64,000 nucleotides of DNA. Origin: Armigeres subalbatus. Lineage: Eukaryota; Arthropoda; Insecta; Diptera; Culicidae. Within the stretch, counting starts at the first letter, position 1, and each line of letters begins with the position of its first letter. Made by a program: the position numbers and the translations under genes. The stretch covers positions 1 through 64,000 of the forward strand of contig NW_026943328.1 in the NCBI RefSeq assembly GCF_024139115.2, given 5' to 3'. The notes beneath the pieces were generated by a model, which was not told where the DNA came from, made no database searches, and was given only the letters and a program-made list of their open reading frames with translations. Positions 22,702 to 33,795 of the stretch are shown in pieces.

Positions 22702-23611
22702 TCTTTCTTCTTCTTATTGGCATTACATCCCCCACTGGGACATTGCCGCCTCTCTGCTTAGTGTTCTCTAAGCACTTCCACAGTTAGTTATTAACTGCGA
22801 GATTTCTGAGGTAAGTTTCCATTTCTGCATTAATAATTGAGTTTTGCTATTCCAAAATAGTTAAATCCAATAATATAAACACGCAATAAAATTGTAATCA
22901 TTGAATTGTTATTATTATTATTCATATTTTTATCCTCATGAGATAAATTTATTGATCAAAATGATATGATAATTTAAATTAAAAAAGCATTTTAAATTTA
23001 TGTTTGTTTTTTTTTCGTTTCAGAGAATGAGCAAAGGTACTCAAACCTAGGCTAATTAGCCAGGGCAAGGCTAATACCTGCGCCCCATCCGAGGAAAATC
23101 ATCAGCCGGGATAAAGGAGTGATACAATTTCTTAGCAAAGTCACTTCCAACGTCTTTTCACAAATGATATTCCTAAACCACATACCCTACCAACCATCCA
23201 ACTCCTTGACATCTATGAAAGCGTCGGTGAGTCGCTGGCCACTCGTTAAGTAGATGTCATATCATCATTTCCTTCCCTTCCCTACTAACGGAGAAGGTTG
23301 GCGTGGCCAGCAATGGTAGCTATCATGCTTTATTTTTTGACCACCAATTGGTTAGCGATTCAATCCCAAATGGAAATCTATAGGCAATTGGGGTGAGAAA
23401 TGTTAAAGAATATACATGACAGCTATCAATATGCAATCTACGAAATACTCCGTTACAACGCAACGCAAGTTTTCATTTTGCATTGGTATATCATTAGGCG
23501 AACACTACGAAAGTCGAGAAAATTTCCAACCCGAAAATTTCCTAGACCGGACCGGGAATCGAGCCCAGCCACCTTCGGCATGGTCTTGCTTTGTAGCCGA
23601 GCATCTTATGA
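22702..23611 (-). mobile_element. Feilai-type SINE, copy 3, split by a nested insertion
   Basis: The 3' half (GAA tail, TATTGGCATTACATCCCC, CTCTAAGCACTTCCACAG) lies at 22702-22831. The 5' half, with the B box complement GGGAATCGAGCC and the tRNA-like head, lies at 23467-23611. The whole is flanked by a perfect 10 bp duplication CTGTATGTCT (22692-22701 and 23612-23621), which shows that both halves came from one insertion. The head is slightly truncated. Confidence 0.88.
22832..23466. mobile_element. ~635 bp unidentified element nested in Feilai copy 3
   Basis: The SINE body is repeated on both sides: 22813-22831 and 23467-23484 are an 18-19 bp imperfect duplication (AAGTTTCCATTTCTGCATT against AAGTTTTCATTTTGCATT). 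This is the size expected from a target-primed (non-LTR) insertion. The insert has an AT-rich left part with ATT repeats, then GGCTAATACCTGCGCCCC, GGGATAAAGGAGTG and GGAGAAGGTTGGCGTGGCC. No coding similarity was recognised. It may be the 3' end of a LINE or a separate SINE. Confidence 0.7.
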
Positions 23612-23621
23612 CTGTATGTCT

Positions 23622-24262
23622 ATTTTGGCAAAATAACGCTCTCAATGGCCTTTCTGCCAAACAACCATTGTGGATAAATGTCATTGTCTGCCAAACTACT
23701 TTTCGGCTATTGACCAGCTCGGCTGAACGACATTGTCGGCCGTATGCTCAATGCGGCCAGATGGTTTGTTCGACATATTTGACTAAAGAGCTGTGGCGTT
23801 CGTCGTTTGGCCGAAAGTCATTTGGTGGAAAGCATTCGTTCAGATGCCACTTGGTTGATTAACACGTTAAACAGAATGTCATGTAGCCGAATCCCATTTG
23901 ATCGAATTGAACGTTTGGCCGAAAATGTCAATCAACCGAAAACGGCATATGGTCAAAAGGGAATACGGCCGAACTAGTAATTTGCCCGAAAATGCCGTTT
24001 TTGGCAAAATGCTCATTTTGACACAACTTTCCAACCGTTCATTTGGCTGCAAAATTTATGGACCGAATAGGTGATTTAATTAAAAAATGCCTTTGGCGAA
24101 AAGGGCCGTTTACCTGAAAGGGTCATACGGATGAAAATGCCATTTGCTGGACGGGTATTTGTCTAAAAACGTCGACCCGTTTGGCCAAATGGTTCTTTTT
24201 GCCAAATGATCATTTCAAGCAAACGATATTTCAGCCAAATAACCAATTTTGACCAAGGATTT
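23622..24262. repeat. Degenerate TTCGGCCAAATGACC array, right part
   Basis: Dozens of diverged ~15 bp words such as GGCCGAAAATGTCA, TTGGCCAAATGGTTC and ATTTTGGCAAAATG. It is the continuation of 22345-22691, separated by the SINE insertion. Confidence 0.75.
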
Positions 24263-24435
24263 AATCAAGGATGCCATCCAACAGCTAAAGACCGATAAAG
24301 CAGCTGGGAAGGATGGTATCGAGGGTGAGCTCATCAAGATGGGCCCGGAAAAGCTGAACACTTGCCTGCACAAACTTATTGCCAAAATCTAGGAAACTGC
24401 ACCGCTACCGGAGGAGTGGAAGAAAAGGTCATATG
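24262..24435 (+). pseudogene. RTE family-2 fragment (RT N-terminal region)
   Basis: Encodes a short segment closely matching residues of the RTE copy at 45240-45420: AIQQLKTDKAAGKDGI, ELIKMGPEKL, CLHKLI, then an in-frame stop, then LPEEWK. The upstream and downstream parts of the element are missing. It abuts the LTR at 24443. Confidence 0.88.
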
Positions 24436-24442
24436 CCCTCAT

Positions 24443-24819
24443 GTTGACGCCAATAACTAACGATTTCTGGTTCTGGAGGCACCTTGGCTCCTGTGGGTAA
24501 TCTCTCTGACTTGTACACACTTGTACACTGACAAATAAAACACTGATAGATGTCTATTCCTTGGTAACGATTCGATACAACTACTCTTTTTATTACATTC
24601 GATAGCTTATTTACACTGGTTCACTTGTAGAAATTGGCATGGATCTGATTACAAAGGAATATTATATATTACATATGCATTATAATACAAGGTCTTTGCG
24701 ATGACTCTATCTTTCTTGTTCTTGACCTATTGTTGGTGCACTAGAGATATCTAGTTCAAAGGGCTTTAAAATAAATGGAACTCAAATTAGGGGATAGTGG
24801 CGTCAACATAGACCGCCCC
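24443..24819 (-). mobile_element. LTR (3' LTR of a minus-strand LTR retrotransposon)
   Basis: A ~377 bp block starting TGTTGACGCC and ending GGCGTCAACA, which are canonical TG...CA ends with a 10 bp inverted repeat. Immediately to the right, on the minus strand, lies a polypurine tract (CCAAGGGGGGCGGTCTA, 24820-24836) that would prime plus-strand synthesis. The internal region should therefore extend rightward. No matching second LTR and no clear pol domain were found within reach. No duplication flanks this LTR as a solo copy. Confidence 0.68.
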
Positions 24820-24836
24820 CCTTGGAATATGTATAT

Positions 24837-25597
24837 TCCAACAAATTTAACTTTTATGTTTGTTTTTACTTCAACTATTTGTTTTTAAAGCACTTATTTC
24901 TAACATAACGGTAGTGTTCACTGGTTTTTCATTGATTCTTCTTTATTTTCTGAGCGATGTGTCTTCCCTGCTCCATATTTTGCCACTGCAATGAATACTT
25001 GATGGAAGCTGACTGCCTCCTAAACTAGTGGTTCTTCGAAGTCTTGTTTCTGTCCATGTTGGTATCAATCATGTCTTTCCTAGTACACTCATAATGGATC
25101 CCAAGTGACTGGAAGGAAACATACAACCCATCCAACAACTGGTTTGGAATGGGAGCCACTTGACCGTTGGTGATTTGCCTATTGCCGTCAGACAAACCTT
25201 CTCTAATTCTTCCCGTGAGTGCCCGGAAAGAATATTGCATGCTTTCACTGGTGCACACATAACCATCTCTTTATACCCGACTTTGGTAAAAAGAGGTCGA
25301 ATGGAACTCCAGACGTTTGGAGCAATCGATAAAGACATGATGATTCAAAATGGATGAACAATGTGGTGAATCCGATCCAAATGTAGCACTAGTAGCTTCT
25401 TACTTGATGACGTGATGATCGGACCTTTCAGTATATGGATACTACGCTCTTGATATACGGTCTAGGACGTAGATAACCTTGTGGCAAGTGAGCAGGGATC
25501 TTGGTGGTAGTACGGTCGTGTCGCGATTTAGGAAAACTCCAAATTTATTTCCAAAGAAAATAATAACAAAAAACGAACAGTGGGTAATGTCTGTGAC
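24837..25597. other. Possible decayed internal region of the LTR element
   Basis: Position next to the polypurine tract suggests retrotransposon interior. The minus-strand frames at 25025-25338 show no motif that I can assign to gag, protease, RT, RNase H or integrase. Called as unassigned. Confidence 0.35.
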
Positions 25598-26203
25598 ATC
25601 CCGACTAGAAGAGCATAACAAAAATTGAACACAATTTTAACATATTGTGATATTTATAACTTATTTTGATACAATTTTGTTCTCAGTAGCCATTATCTTT
25701 CAAATGTTGTAACAGGATTATATCATAATATGATTTGAAAATGCTCAGCACCAAATTGCCCAATAGTAGGCAATTAAAATAGATGTAGCTAAGTCTCCCA
25801 GCCATGGGCATCACAACGCTGATATAATTTTAGAAGGTTGCCTTATTTGTAATGTTGTTAATTTCATGTTCTCGAAAAATATTCTTGTTCAGACAAAAAC
25901 AAAAAAAAATGATTGTTGATCACAATCTGGAGACCTATCACGACCTGTAAAAATTCCAACTGCACAGAAACAATATATTTTGTATCTGATTCTGTTATAA
26001 ATTTCTAACAGAATATGTTATTTTTATGATAAAATTGTAACAAAATTTGATAGTTTTTTGTTTCCAGTAGTGCAGTTTTTGATAGAAATTTAGTTATTTT
26101 AACAACATCCTGCACCATGTTTCTAACAAATTTTGTTATAAAAATTTAGTATAACATAATAACATAGTATGATATAATTTTCATATGACCTTCTAGTCGG
26201 GAT
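25598..26203. mobile_element. 606 bp non-autonomous TIR element
   Basis: Inverted ends ATCCCGACTAGAAG (25598-25611) and its reverse complement CTTCTAGTCGGGAT (26190-26203), with similarity extending inward through CATA and AAAATT. The interior is very AT-rich with repeated TAACAAAATTTG and TTTCTAACA words. No open reading frame. The class is not assigned; the target-site duplication is ambiguous because the ends themselves begin and end with AT. Confidence 0.78.
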
Positions 26204-26930
26204 AACCGCTAAGTGGACGTAGGACTTGACTTGACCATGCCTTTAAGATACATAATATGTCCAAATTTCTCACATCAACTATTTTGGATAAATAATCGGC
26301 GTTGCATACCATTCCTTGGCAAAATCTTCTCATCAAACCGATACAGAAATCAAATCTACCTCGAACAAGAATCATCAAAAACAATTCAGGAAGTATCTGT
26401 CCGGTCACGGAATATTAGCCTCGACAGTGGCAACCTTCCCACTGAAGGACTGCCTGAAATAAGCCACAAGTTGGCCCAGCAGGGGATGTAGGGCCTCCTA
26501 ATCCGTGCGATAGCGACTGAAGGAGAACATTATTTTTAACTCTTAGAGCATGAGCATGAGCAGAGCATGCTCAGAGCCAGGTCAGCTGTAATTACACAGA
26601 GAACCAACAGATAATGTTTGGGACTAACATCATCCTCAATGTGTAAGAACTGGTGACCCAAATATTAAGCAATACCGGCGCCGGCCGTGTCCGAATGCAG
26701 GTCAATTAAGGATTGGGTAGGAGAATGTTGACGTGATACTCGCTTTGATGGAAGCCGACGAGTCATCTGCACTTCCACGAGAAATCACTGGGATGTTGGA
26801 TACATGGGCTAGGTATTGCAGCAGGGTTCATTTTGGTAAACGGTTTGCCGTTTGAAGCGTGTAGTTTGATGAATTTTAAACAAAAACACAATCGAACGCG
26901 CACTAATTAATCGACTTATCAACCGCACCT
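26204..26930. other. No gene recognised
   Basis: Short overlapping frames on both strands at 26193-26491 have no domain. The rest, including a short GAGCATGAGCATGAGCAGAG run near 26545, is unassigned. Confidence 0.4.
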
Positions 26931-26934
26931 AGCA

Positions 26935-27195
26935 GAACAAAATATTTCGATGATCGCGCGATCGCTCTGCGTACTAATACAAACACGACAGAACACGCAC
27001 AACATTATTATTTGTTAATTAATTTAATTACCCGCACAACGCAGAGCAGTATCTCAATGATCACGCGATCGTTCTGCTTATAAAATGAAATACGATCGGA
27101 CGCGCACTAATATTTCATTTGCTAATTATTTTATTCACACATACAAAGCAGAAAAAAAAATTCGCAGATCACGTGATCGTTCTGTATTTGTTAAT
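26935..27195. repeat. Three ~108-bp repeats with GATCGCGCGATC palindromes
   Basis: The block ATGATCGCGCGATCGCTCTGC (split here as ATGATCGCGCG plus ATCGCTCTGC) recurs as TGATCACGCGATCGTTCTGC and AGATCACGTGATCGTTCTG at about 26951, 27057 and 27165. Each is preceded by GCAGA-type words and followed by ACGCGCAC and TTAATTAATTT. Period is about 106-108 bp. The central 12 bp are self-complementary or nearly so. Confidence 0.75.
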
Positions 27196-27199
27196 TAAT

Positions 27200-28280
27200 T
27201 TACTCTTTCAATTTGATTTAAGAACATAATATGAATGAAGTGCATAATGTCAATACAGTCAAGTAGAGTCGATGTTTTTGGGCTCGATATCGACTCATGG
27301 AAGCAAATTATTTCACCAAATTCTGGTAATATTTGAAAAGCTATGAAAGATCAGGTTAACTAAGAAATTAAAGAATACCAACCGTGTAAAAAAATATATT
27401 GGGTGTATTATTCAAAAAAAATCTGGATTGAAAGTCATAAATTATAATCGACGATATTATATGTTGGTATCTGTGACAAGTCGTTAATTCTAATTGCCCT
27501 TGCTGATTTGCACTCACGAAAAAGGATGAATTTATATTTCTGGCACAGACTGACAGGAAGAGTCATTCTTAATTCGATAAGAACCTTATTTTGAAGATCA
27601 ATAACAGGCAACGAACACGCTCCAATTAAGGTCATTAGTTGCTATATGAGATTGAACAATTCTCTATATAGGGTTTCTTACCCCATTCCCGGCCTAACAT
27701 GCGTACGTCGGCAATATTTAATTGATATTTATGACAGGAAGTAGCTTTTCCTGAATGTTTTGGGCAGTGTTATACTGCAATGTGGTTCAATTCTGCTTAA
27801 AAATAGCTATCCTTGCATAATATCGTGTAAAAACGCTTTTATTTGATTTAAACTAACGAGGTGTAGCACGTATTTCAGTCACAGCGACTGCCTCTGCAGC
27901 ATACCTCAATTCGATTCCCGGCATAAGCGATTTTCACTCAATCTCTCAACATATAAATCTCTCATTCTCTCTAGGAACGGTAGAAAATGCGACGACAACG
28001 TGTTGCCAGTTGATATTATTCATAATAGATTTTAATTGGTTGAGAAGATACATTCACTCATCTAAATTCCTTCCAAAAACTTGAAAATATTATTTTTTTC
28101 ACTTTTTGAAATCGCGAGAATTATAAATAACATGATAGCGTCAACATATAAGACAGTTTTCCTCTTAACGATGAAGGATTATTTTCATACTAAAAAAGGT
28201 TCCTGGCCTTTTGGAAGCACGGTGCGGCTAGAAGTTCTTGGGCCGAGGTGATTTTTTGTTCGGCTCGAGGATACATTTTT
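27200..28280. other. No gene recognised
   Basis: AT-rich unique-looking sequence without convincing open frames or RNA genes. Confidence 0.4.
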
Positions 28281-28286
28281 AAACAA

Positions 28287-28343
28287 CAACAGTAAGGTCG
28301 TCCTCAGCGTCTCGTACTTGACTCGAGGACGACCCCACTGTTG
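28287..28343. repeat. 57-nt hairpin
   Basis: CAACAGTAAGGTCGTCCTC and GAGGACGACCCCACTGTTG form a stem of about 19 bp, with one or two mismatches, around an ~19 nt loop. No second copy noticed. It is too short to say whether it is a transcribed stem-loop or the remains of a foldback repeat. Confidence 0.5.
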
Positions 28344-29545
28344 AGGTCGAAACACGCATCTGTCAAGACACAACTAAGTGGTGAAACTCAACGGGACTGT
28401 ACAAACTCGTCTTATGACAGGTGAATTAATAGTTAATAAATAAATAGTTAATGAGTTAAGCTTCAAGCAATAATTGTATCGAGCACTGTGACGATTTTCA
28501 GGTAGGTGTTTATTTGATGATACTGTCTTGTAAAAGTGGAAAGATTCACTCCGGCTCAGTGGTGTTGCAACGAAGTACGAAGATATCTACATTTTTGTTT
28601 TCTATAATTGGCTCAATTATGAGTAAAATAAATGGTTAAAAATATTAAGAGATAATTGGGAAACTTTTTAAATTATCATTCGTAAACCTATGGCTTCCAA
28701 CTAGTTTAAATCATAAGTTTTATGTGCAGTGAGCACAAGTAGTGATTTACCCCATAATTTCTTGGCCTCGGGAGTCAGTTTAGTTATATGTAGTTGTATA
28801 CAGTGTACCGAATTAACTATACGAAATTCAATAAAAAATTGACGAAAACACAAGAAACAATATTATTATACATAACACAACATACAGCAACATTGGTTTG
28901 ATCTCACTGAGTTTTCCTTCTACAACCACTTCCTGTGCGAGGCAATTATGCTCATATGCCGTAGTTAATCAGTCATTGCCTGGATTGAGTCACATATTGA
29001 GAACTTGAACCTGGCGATGAATTCTTCGTAATATTTGAAGAATAGGTCAACGAAAAACATCTCCATCCTCCTTGAAATATTTTTTTCACTTCACACTAGA
29101 GCACTCGCGGAAAAAAACGGAAAAATGACGGATGAAAAAAAATTCGCGTTCATTTCACATCATCACCTACTTCGATCCTTTATTTTAGCTCTTAGAGCCT
29201 TTGAAAAGGCTGTTTGCTTCGGCTAAGTCCAAAAGTAAGAAAACGATCTTTCAAATAACCGCGAATTTCTAGTGGTGGTATAAAAAGACTGAATGCTCTG
29301 AGAGCGAATGCACTTTTCTTTTATACCTTATTTTGAATCTTCTCTGCTTCCCAATTGGTGGGCCAATCAGCCAGTGTCTTGTATCTCGCTTTTTGTCAGC
29401 CAAAGCGTCATCATCATCATCGCGTTCGAGAAGGGCTTCTTCTTTTTTACGCTTGTTGCTCGCTGCTGGCGTCTATTTCCTAACGGGACTTTTCGCTTGA
29501 TACAGGCCAATAAGAAATGAGGAATGTGAATTGAGACAGAATTGA
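28344..29545. other. No gene recognised
   Basis: AT-rich sequence. Short open frames (29035-29226, 29308-29520) have no recognised domain. Confidence 0.4.
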
Positions 29546-29548
29546 GTC

Positions 29549-30003
29549 CTTTCGGCCAAATGACCTTTTTGACCTAATGACCCTTTTAGCCAATCGACCC
29601 TTTCGGTCAAACGGTATTTGGCCAGACGGCATTTCCCTATTCGGCCAAATGTCCTATTCGGCCAAATGACCCTTTCGGCCAAACGACCCTTTGGCCAAAT
29701 GACCCTTTCGGCCAAATGACCTTTTCAGCCAAATGACCCTTTCGGCTAAATGACTCTTTCGGCCAAATGACCCTTTCGACCAAATGACCCTTTCGGCCTA
29801 ATGATACTTACGGCCATATGAGCTTGTCTGCCAAACGGCCCTTCCCTATTCGGCCAAGTGTACTATTCGGCCAGATATCCTATTCGGCCAAATGACCATT
29901 TCTACCGAATGACCTTTTCGGCCAAATTACTTTCGGCCTAATGGTTTGTTCGGCTTAGTGGCATTCGGTCAAATGGCCGAATGATCTCCGGCCAAACGAA
30001 CCT
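29549..30003. repeat. TTCGGCCAAATGACC minisatellite
   Basis: About 30 copies of a 15 bp word, TTCGGCCAAATGACC, with frequent one-base variants (TTCGGCTAAATGACT, TTCGACCAAATGACC) and shorter 13 bp units. It is the most regular of the related arrays at 2.0, 22.3 and 23.6 kb. The minus-strand frame 29473-29715 (WPKGRLAERVIW pattern) is translated repeat. Confidence 0.92.
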
Positions 30004-30324
30004 TCCCTTTAAAACAGTATGGCGCATTTCCATTCACTTTAAAGATGCATAAATCTAGTCATTGTAAAACTCACTTTGGCCAAATATGTATTGTTCCTGT
30101 AAAACAATGTAGATATATTTATGTTGTTCACCACTGTTCCGCATTTGTTCGTACAAGCGAAACAAATGAACCACTAGATCTTTACGATATAAATTACAAT
30201 CTTTTTATCCTTGTCACCACTTTTGTGTCTTATCCTTCCTTCTTACTTGTACCTTACTTGATTACAAAACCTGTAAAATCAACCACCTATAATTTAGTCA
30301 AAGCGATTTCAAAGTTTGGGATAA

Positions 30325-30479
30325 GTCGCTTAACTTTTCAAAAGGACCTAAGTAACATTTTTTTCATGATTTAATTTGAATAGCGCAATCAACAGAATAA
30401 CATGAAAGCTATTGATTGTAGTATTCAAATTAAATCATGAAAACAATGTTACTTAGGTCCTTTTGAAAAGTTAAGAGAG
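30325..30479. mobile_element. Palindromic MITE, family A, copy 2
   Basis: Begins CGCTTAACTTTTCAAAAG and ends with the reverse-complement form CTTTTGAAAAGTTAAGAG. The inner arm GGACCTAAGTAACATTTTTT is shared with the copy at 5687-5841, and the loop region (GAATAGCGCAATCAACAGAA) is shared too. About 155 bp. Confidence 0.87.
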
Positions 30480-31890
30480 TTCTATAAATGTCGAAATAAG
30501 AAAACGATGTTTACTATCCAACGTCCAGAATCGACAGAAAACAATTAACATTTATTTTATTTTGTGTTCACAAATCCTCCGGTACGACCGTTAGCTTATA
30601 ATTATAATTAAAATTCATTGAATTTACATTAAATTAAATTGATGTACATAGTCTTATGTTTATATGTATATATACACTGAACTTAACAAATAGTTGGCGA
30701 AATATTCATTGTCCCATCGTGCTCCAGTTCAACTTCACAAGTAAGGATGGGTAAATCCTTAAATACTTACATTAAGACGCGAGTCAGCAACACCTCGGAA
30801 TCTCAAAACCAAAAAAATAGAAGGTACTTTTTGGCTCTTGCATTGTTAGTTGATCTTAAGCCTTTGTAGATTCACACTCCCTATAACTGTTCTACTGATT
30901 CTGAAGAAATTAATCGAACGCAAAATAATCTGCTTCAATCTTCCCGGATGCTTTAATTACAGTCACATTTGCATAGAACATGCTGAAGACGTCCTCCAGA
31001 GATGCGTCCTTTGAAACGACAAATACATCCAACGTACATCAGAATGGAAGAGGGGGGTGGACGAAAGTTTGATTTGAATAAACTTTCTCACGTTCACGGA
31101 TTCGGAATCTAAACATTTATCGGTGCGGGAAAGTTTGCTCAGTTCGCAGTGGATGCAGTTGCGGAGGAAATGGCAACACACCGGCTGGTTTGGCTTTATC
31201 GGTGTTTCTTGGTTGGCAGCGGCTCCGGAACCTGAATGTGCAGCAGCACGATGTGTGCACAGGAGGAGGAATGTGATTCGAGAACGAGTGTGGCTGCAGT
31301 GTGGGGGAGTTTTAGATCATACTAATGCGATCATCAATTCGAGGGTGATTTCGAAAAGTCAGGTGAGGGGGTGTTTGTTTTGAGGTTGGAGGTGGATTGC
31401 AGTTGAAGTGTTCAAGGGGAAAATTGCACCCTTGGCACATCGGAGGAATTGGGGTAGTAGAAGTCGGAGCAAACCGCAGAGTGCAATGTATCTCTTTGGG
31501 ATGGTAAATGGTAATTTCTCAGGAAAAGTTTTGCTATTCAGAAGTGATTTTCAGCTTGCGATACCGGGTTTGACACAAGTTCGACTAGGGATAAAGTTTA
31601 CCAAAAGGCACATTTGAAGTCGTATCTTTTGCCAACAGGATGGTATATGATAGGACAACTCTAACACATCAGAAGGAATAGAATGTCAAGGTTACATTTG
31701 TTCGAAAATTTATCATGAAAAATTATCATCATATTTACCGAATTATAAGAGTTATAAACGTATTACTATTCTTCCTCGTCTATAACAATTGGATTTATAT
31801 TTGATTTTGATTCTTATGAGCTTCGTTCATGTGGGTATTATTAAGTACAAAAATTACAATATTTACTAAACTTTGTATTATATCATGCAC
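30480..31890. other. No gene recognised
   Basis: Contains an 86-codon plus frame (31123-31383) and others without recognisable domains. The GC content rises around 31150-31450. No splice or promoter pattern that I would defend. Confidence 0.4.
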
Positions 31891-31896
31891 TAAAAC

Positions 31897-31946
31897 ATTG
31901 CCGCCTCGCAGCAAAGATATTAATCGAGGAGTTTCTAAGCCAAGCT
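31897..31946 (-). repeat. Feilai relic
   Basis: ATTGCCGCCTCGCAG followed by AATCGAGGAGTTTCTAAGCC matches the 3' body of the minus-strand Feilai copies (18320-18380), with an internal deletion. Both ends are lost. Confidence 0.65.
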
Positions 31947-31949
31947 TCT

Positions 31950-33765
31950 TTTTTTTGCTCTAAATTACTAATGATCACATCCTTCTGCCGATGTATGATT
32001 TCTAACACAAATGGCCAACTTTGAAACGCCGCTCTTATGCACCCAAATAGCGGTAGGCATATTCAATGCAGCTGATACTCCGAATGGGAAGTAACCCTGG
32101 CAAACAGGTTGGCTGGTGGCGGTTTCAGCTTTGTTAGTTAGGATCCACCGACCGTTCTTATTTATTCAATGACCGCTCCCGGCACTGCGGATGTCGTAAT
32201 GATGATAATTCTCATTGCAGCTCACTCGAGGGTCTCTCTTCCTTACCGTCGTTGTTTGATTACACATGCATTGTGAAACTCACACCCGAGTCAACAGCTA
32301 TGCAGACCAGGCCATTCAGAGCTGAGCCTATTGAACAGACCTACGCCCTACTCCAAGGATAGCCCCTTGAGCAATGGGTCTGACGATGATGGTGGTCAGG
32401 AACTAGCATTATTACACACCACGTTTCCGAGCAGAAACGGAAATGCATTCGTAACCATTGCATTGCAGCCTGCTTCTGGTGATGATGGTGTGTCGGATAA
32501 CAGCAGGTGTGGAGTGGACGATGGGCCCTCGTTGAGCTTCTCTGCCAGGTACGTACTACTCGGTAATAGTAACAAAAGCGTCATATGTGAGTGTGTAGTG
32601 CACACGGTTCATTCGCACGTCCTCGCCATTCATTCATTCGGAAGGCTCAGCCCAGGGGGAAGGCGCAGTAACAGCAGTAGTGGCAGCTGCCGGCACTGGA
32701 GCCGGATGTTTTACGAGAATCATGGGAAATATGCGGGCCATGATTGTAAATTTAAGCTTTCGGGCACTGCGTTCGCAAATGGTGAATGGTAATAGTTGCG
32801 CAAAAGTTCTTTTCGTCTTGGGAAATGGGTGGGTTTCAGTTTCTCATCGTTCACTAAACTACAATTTGAGAGAAATTCCTAGAAAAAATGTAATTGTCTC
32901 GTTATGGTAGCCTCACAAGTTGTCACAACACAAAAATCTTGCCTTTGATTTTGACATAGAAGACAAAAATCCCGTCCATCGGAATATGAAAATAAAATTG
33001 TATTTGTTCATTTATTGCACATAACTTTCTCATATTTACCATGACACAAAACGTTTTTTCAATAAATTTGTTCCGAAGTTGCTGATTACAAAACAATCAC
33101 TGTTGATTTGATGAATTATTCATTACGTACTTTCTATATATATACTCTCGGTCAACTACCACGTTTTTTGACTTCAAACCAAGAACAAAAGCGAAACCCA
33201 AACTATCATCCTTCAAATATACATCTTTATCTCCAAAGTAAGATCATACTCCATCGATTTCAGCCGGGTAAACAAGACATCTTTTTTAAACTGATAGCAT
33301 CGCAATCCGCAATCAAGAAATAACACAGACAGATTAATTTCCAGGAAAATGTGAGTTTCCAGCATTCCACTCTAGTCCCATGTGCTGCATACTTGCCCGA
33401 CTGTCACTGCACAAGAAATATATTCCATTTCAGAAAGAATTCTTTCCAGGTGAATTACTGCTTTATCCGGGGTAAAATACAAACAGCTCTTTGCATCTCG
33501 TCCTCCGTTGGAAAAAGATACCGAAGATGCAAACAATCTGCTCAGGTTTCCCAACGATTCTTTTCTTTATGGTGTCCCGCCTGATTCACCCACTGCCCCC
33601 AATTCATGCTACCCCAAACCAACGGAATGCACTTTCAAAAGCAGTGATCATAGATAATCCATGCGGTTGATGTGTTGTGAATGTAGCTTTGCCAGCATGA
33701 GTTGATGTTCTGTAATCCAATATCGACTCACAGATGTAATTGCTATTATTAATTACTAATTACTA
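31950..33765. other. No gene recognised (possible conserved or regulatory DNA)
   Basis: Relatively repeat-poor. The longest frame, 32331-32792 (153 codons, plus), is Ser/Gly-rich with no recognisable domain, and a second strand frame overlaps it. I do not call it a gene. If host exons or enhancers exist in the window, this is one of the better places to look, but nothing positive supports it. Confidence 0.4.
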
Positions 33766-33795
33766 GCTTTATGTACCCGGCTTTGCTCGGAATTG
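33766..33795. repeat. Duplicated TATGTACCCGGCTTTGCTCGG motif, copy 1
   Basis: TAGCTTTATGTACCCGGC then TTTGCTCGGAATT. A second version, TAGCTATATGTATCCGGC then TTTGCTAGGGA, is at 34311-34341. It may mark ends of a dispersed repeat; no more can be said. Confidence 0.5.

Noticed and set aside
24837..25360. Pol gene of the LTR element
   Set aside because: Minus-strand frames here lack any motif of RT, RNase H or integrase that I can point to.
29549..30003. CRISPR array
   Set aside because: The repeats are contiguous 15-bp words without unique spacers, in eukaryotic DNA full of retroelements; an ordinary minisatellite.
32331..32792. 153-codon plus-strand frame in repeat-poor DNA
   Set aside because: No recognisable domain, signal peptide, Kozak-like context or splice support; overlapped by another frame on the opposite strand.
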